Assembly (NCBI GenBank): GCA_024742765.1
Contig: JANSXT010000008.1
Coordinates: forward strand, 1-64,000
DNA from: Phyllobacteriaceae bacterium
GTDB taxonomy: Bacteria > Pseudomonadota > Alphaproteobacteria > Rhizobiales > Rhizobiaceae
DNA length: 64,000 nt
Direction: 5' to 3'
Part shown: positions 62,325 to 64,000 of the stretch, piece after piece
Numbering within the stretch: the first letter of the stretch is position 1
How the letters are laid out: every line of letters starts with the position of its first letter
Translations under genes and position numbers: made by a program
The notes under the pieces: generated by a model
Databases searched by the model: none
What the model saw: only the letters and a program-made list of their open reading frames with translations
What the model was told of the DNA's origin: nothing

Positions 62325-62807
62325 TCAATCGGCTTTCTGGCTTCCGCCCCGCCGCCATATCAGCACTTCGTCGAGGATCACAAGGCCCGCTCCGACCGTG
62401 ATCGCAGCGTCGGCAAGGTTGAAGACGGCAAACGACCAGCCCGGCGTGTGAAACAGGAAATAATCGATCACATAGCCGTAAAGCGCCCGGTCGATCAGAT
62501 TGCCGATAGCGCCGCCGATGATCAGCGCGAAGCCGAAATGGGCAACGATCCGGTCGGCGGGGCTCGACACCCAGAGCCAACTCACGAATGCAGACACCGC
62601 AAGGCCCAACACGATCAGCGGGCCGGCACCCCAGCCTGACAGCATCGAAAAGGCGATGCCGGGATTGTGCGTCAGAAACAGCGCAAAGAAGGGCAAAAGG
62701 TCGATCCGCTCATGATAATCCATCGCCTGCTCGACGCCGATCTTGATCGCCTGGTCGATGGCGACCATTGCGCCGACCGTCAGAAGCGCGGTGGAGATGC
62801 GTTTCAT
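62325..62807 (-). CDS. lspA: Signal peptidase II (lipoprotein signal peptidase)
   Basis: 160 residues, four membrane helices. Removes signal peptides from prolipoproteins after lipid attachment. Catalytic Asp residues are in [20 protein letters not shown] and [40 protein letters not shown] holds the conserved Asn. Its start overlaps the TrmH-family gene stop by four bases, so it is coupled. Confidence 0.96.
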   Translation of the reverse strand: MKRISTALLTVGAMVAIDQAIKIGVEQAMDYHERIDLLPFFALFLTHNPGIAFSMLSGWGAGPLIVLGLAVSAFVSWLWVSSPADRIVAHFGFALIIGGAIGNLIDRALYGYVIDYFLFHTPGWSFAVFNLADAAITVGAGLVILDEVLIWRRGGSQKAD

Positions 62808-63655
62808 GGCGCGTTCCCGTCGACGGGGAATGCATGCCGCCGCGCCTCGTAAAGGGCAAGCGCGGTGGCGACGGCCAGATTGAGCGAATCAGCCCGGCCG
62901 GCCTGCGGTATGCGGATCAGCGCCGTGCACAGTGCGGCAAGATCATCGGGCATCCCGGCCTGTTCATTGCCCATTAGCAGGAGTATTGGGCCACTGGCAT
63001 AATCGGGCACGCGATAGTCGACCGACCCTTCCAGATGGGTGCCGACGATCTGGCCCGGCCACGCGCCGGCAAAGGCCACGAACGCGTCGGCGGTCATACG
63101 CGCCACGGGCACAGCGAAGATCGATCCCATCGTCGCGCGCACGGTTTCGGTGGCGAACGGGTCGGTCGTCTCGCCGACGAGGATCACGCCCTTGGCGCCG
63201 CCCGCATCGGCGGTGCGGATGATCGTGCCCAGATTGCCCGGATCGCGCACCCGATCGAGCGCGATCCAAAGATCGTCCGGGCCGGGGCGGATTGATGCCG
63301 CATCGGCGAACCGCCGCTGCATGACGCCGACCACCATCTGTGGATTGTCGCGGCGGGTGATCTGGCCGAGCAGCCGCTCGGGCACGATGACCACATCGGC
63401 GCCGGCCGCCACGGCACGGCTCGCAAGCGCGGTGACCTGTTCATTGCCCTTGGCCGATGCGGCATGGATCAGCGTCTTCAGACGCCAGCCCATATCCATC
63501 GCATCGATGATCAGCTTCATGCCCTCGGCAAGGAAGCTGTTGGTCTCCTCCCGATGCCGCTTCTTTTCGAGCAGCCTTATGTCCTTGATGATCGGATTGG
63601 ACGCGCTGGTGATTTCCTTGACCCGTCCCGGGGCCGCGATCGGACTGGCCATCAT
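62804..63655 (-). CDS. SpoU/TrmH-family RNA 2'-O-methyltransferase
   Basis: 283 residues. N-terminal substrate-binding domain ([37 protein letters not shown]) and C-terminal knotted SPOUT domain: motif 1 [20 protein letters not shown], motif 2 [20 protein letters not shown], motif 3 [20 protein letters not shown]. It methylates ribose in rRNA or tRNA; the exact target cannot be told. Coupled to both neighbours by ATGA-type overlaps. Confidence 0.92.
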   Translation of the reverse strand: MMASPIAAPGRVKEITSASNPIIKDIRLLEKKRHREETNSFLAEGMKLIIDAMDMGWRLKTLIHAASAKGNEQVTALASRAVAAGADVVIVPERLLGQITRRDNPQMVVGVMQRRFADAASIRPGPDDLWIALDRVRDPGNLGTIIRTADAGGAKGVILVGETTDPFATETVRATMGSIFAVPVARMTADAFVAFAGAWPGQIVGTHLEGSVDYRVPDYASGPILLLMGNEQAGMPDDLAALCTALIRIPQAGRADSLNLAVATALALYEARRHAFPVDGNAP

Positions 63656-64000
63656 TCCTGCCCCGGCGTCCAGCGGCTGAACATGGAGGTTGAAAGGGCA
63701 CGCCCGGCGCTCGCCTCGCGCAGCACCAGTTCGCCAGATTCAACGAGGCCCGCCGGCGCAAAGCCGGTCATGGCTTCCATCATCGTCTCATGGATCGCGA
63801 ACATCGAGGCGCGGATCGCATAGGCGGTCAGAACCAGCATGAGAGGCGCGTCGGACAGGATCGCCCGGCAACCGTCCAGCATGTCGGGCAGATGGTCGAA
63901 CAATTGCCAGACCTCGCCCGCCGGACCGCGGCCATAGGCCGGCGGATCGAGCAGGATGATGTCGTAGGAATTGCCGCGCCGGCCCTCGCGGACGACGAAC
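63652..64000 (-). CDS. Class I SAM-dependent methyltransferase, C-terminal part only
   Basis: The frame is open to the right edge; about 116 residues are seen. The segment FVVREGRRGNSYDIILLDPP followed by AYGRGPAGEVWQLFDHLPDM has the DPP(A/K)-type motif of RlmI/RsmC-like rRNA methyltransferases that modify bases. The rest is helical and ends [13 protein letters not shown]. The cofactor-binding N-terminal part lies outside. It overlaps the TrmH gene by four bases, so two RNA-methyltransferase genes and lspA are in one transcript. Confidence 0.85.
   Translation of the reverse strand, partial: FVVREGRRGNSYDIILLDPPAYGRGPAGEVWQLFDHLPDMLDGCRAILSDAPLMLVLTAYAIRASMFAIHETMMEAMTGFAPAGLVESGELVLREASAGRALSTSMFSRWTPGQE

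Overview
The window is a GC-rich chromosomal segment of an alphaproteobacterium, most likely order Hyphomicrobiales (Rhizobiales). The evidence is the set of genes and their neighbours: an ActS/ActR redox pair followed by mmcB, an FYDLN-acid protein (TIGR02300) beside a tRNA-Ala, then an aroA-like gene, cmk and rpsA, the run mutS-glnD-murJ-trpS-usp-nfuA, malic enzyme next to olsB, and a C-P lyase operon carrying fosX as in Mesorhizobium. Genus cannot be told from the sequence alone. No insertion sequence, prophage, CRISPR array or rRNA operon was seen. Both window edges cut genes: dnaK at the left and a methyltransferase at the right.

Layout. 1-7.3 kb: 3' end of dnaK with terminator, a short palindromic repeat, Tat/Sec-exported msrB, a PhoX-family phosphatase, argB, an acyl-CoA dehydrogenase and an aldehyde dehydrogenase. 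7.3-20.3 kb: a complete phosphonate (C-P lyase) cluster: divergent repressor phnF, then phnGHI-fosX-phnJKL-hexapeptide transferase, phnC-D-E1-E2, and phnM-phnN. 20.3-24.3 kb: a thiamine-diphosphate enzyme, then a divergent hydrolase/LysR pair around a perfect 30-bp palindrome. 24.3-28.6 kb: repeats, tRNA-Ala, FYDLN protein, a half-length degenerate AroA-like protein, cmk and rpsA. 28.7-37.1 kb: housekeeping genes, a methionine sulfoxide reductase cluster (two msrA-type, one msrB), tRNA-Leu, ribokinase, nucleoside hydrolase and Hsp20. 37.2-43.3 kb: a ynjBCD-type ABC importer leading into hrpB. 43.4-49 kb: actS/actR, mmcB, an L,D-transpeptidase, nfuA, usp and trpS. 49-64 kb: murJ, glnD, mutS, maeB, olsB, a hybrid histidine kinase, an acuI-type reductase, lspA, and two RNA methyltransferase-type genes.

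How the genes work together. The central theme is phosphate scavenging. PhnCDE import phosphonates, PhnGHIJKLMN convert them to ribose bisphosphate products, and olsB makes phosphorus-free ornithine lipid. Candidate PhoB sites (CTGTCAT-like units at 11-nt period) lie before phnG, before phnC, before phnM and before olsB, so these look like one Pho regulon. FosX inside the operon links phosphonate use to hydrolysis of the phosphonate antibiotic fosfomycin. A second theme is iron and redox control: nfuA has an Irr/ICE-like dyad overlapping the -10 of a well-formed promoter, and the same dyad form recurs between msrB and phoX. Several msr genes and the quinone-sensing ActS/ActR system add to oxidative and redox adaptation.

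The most unusual items are the truncated AroA-like protein at the normal aroA locus, the tRNA-flanking hairpins that differ by a compensatory base change, the 30-bp perfect palindrome, the dual dyads at the nfuA promoter, and a 31-residue tandem repeat in the long loop of PhnE2.
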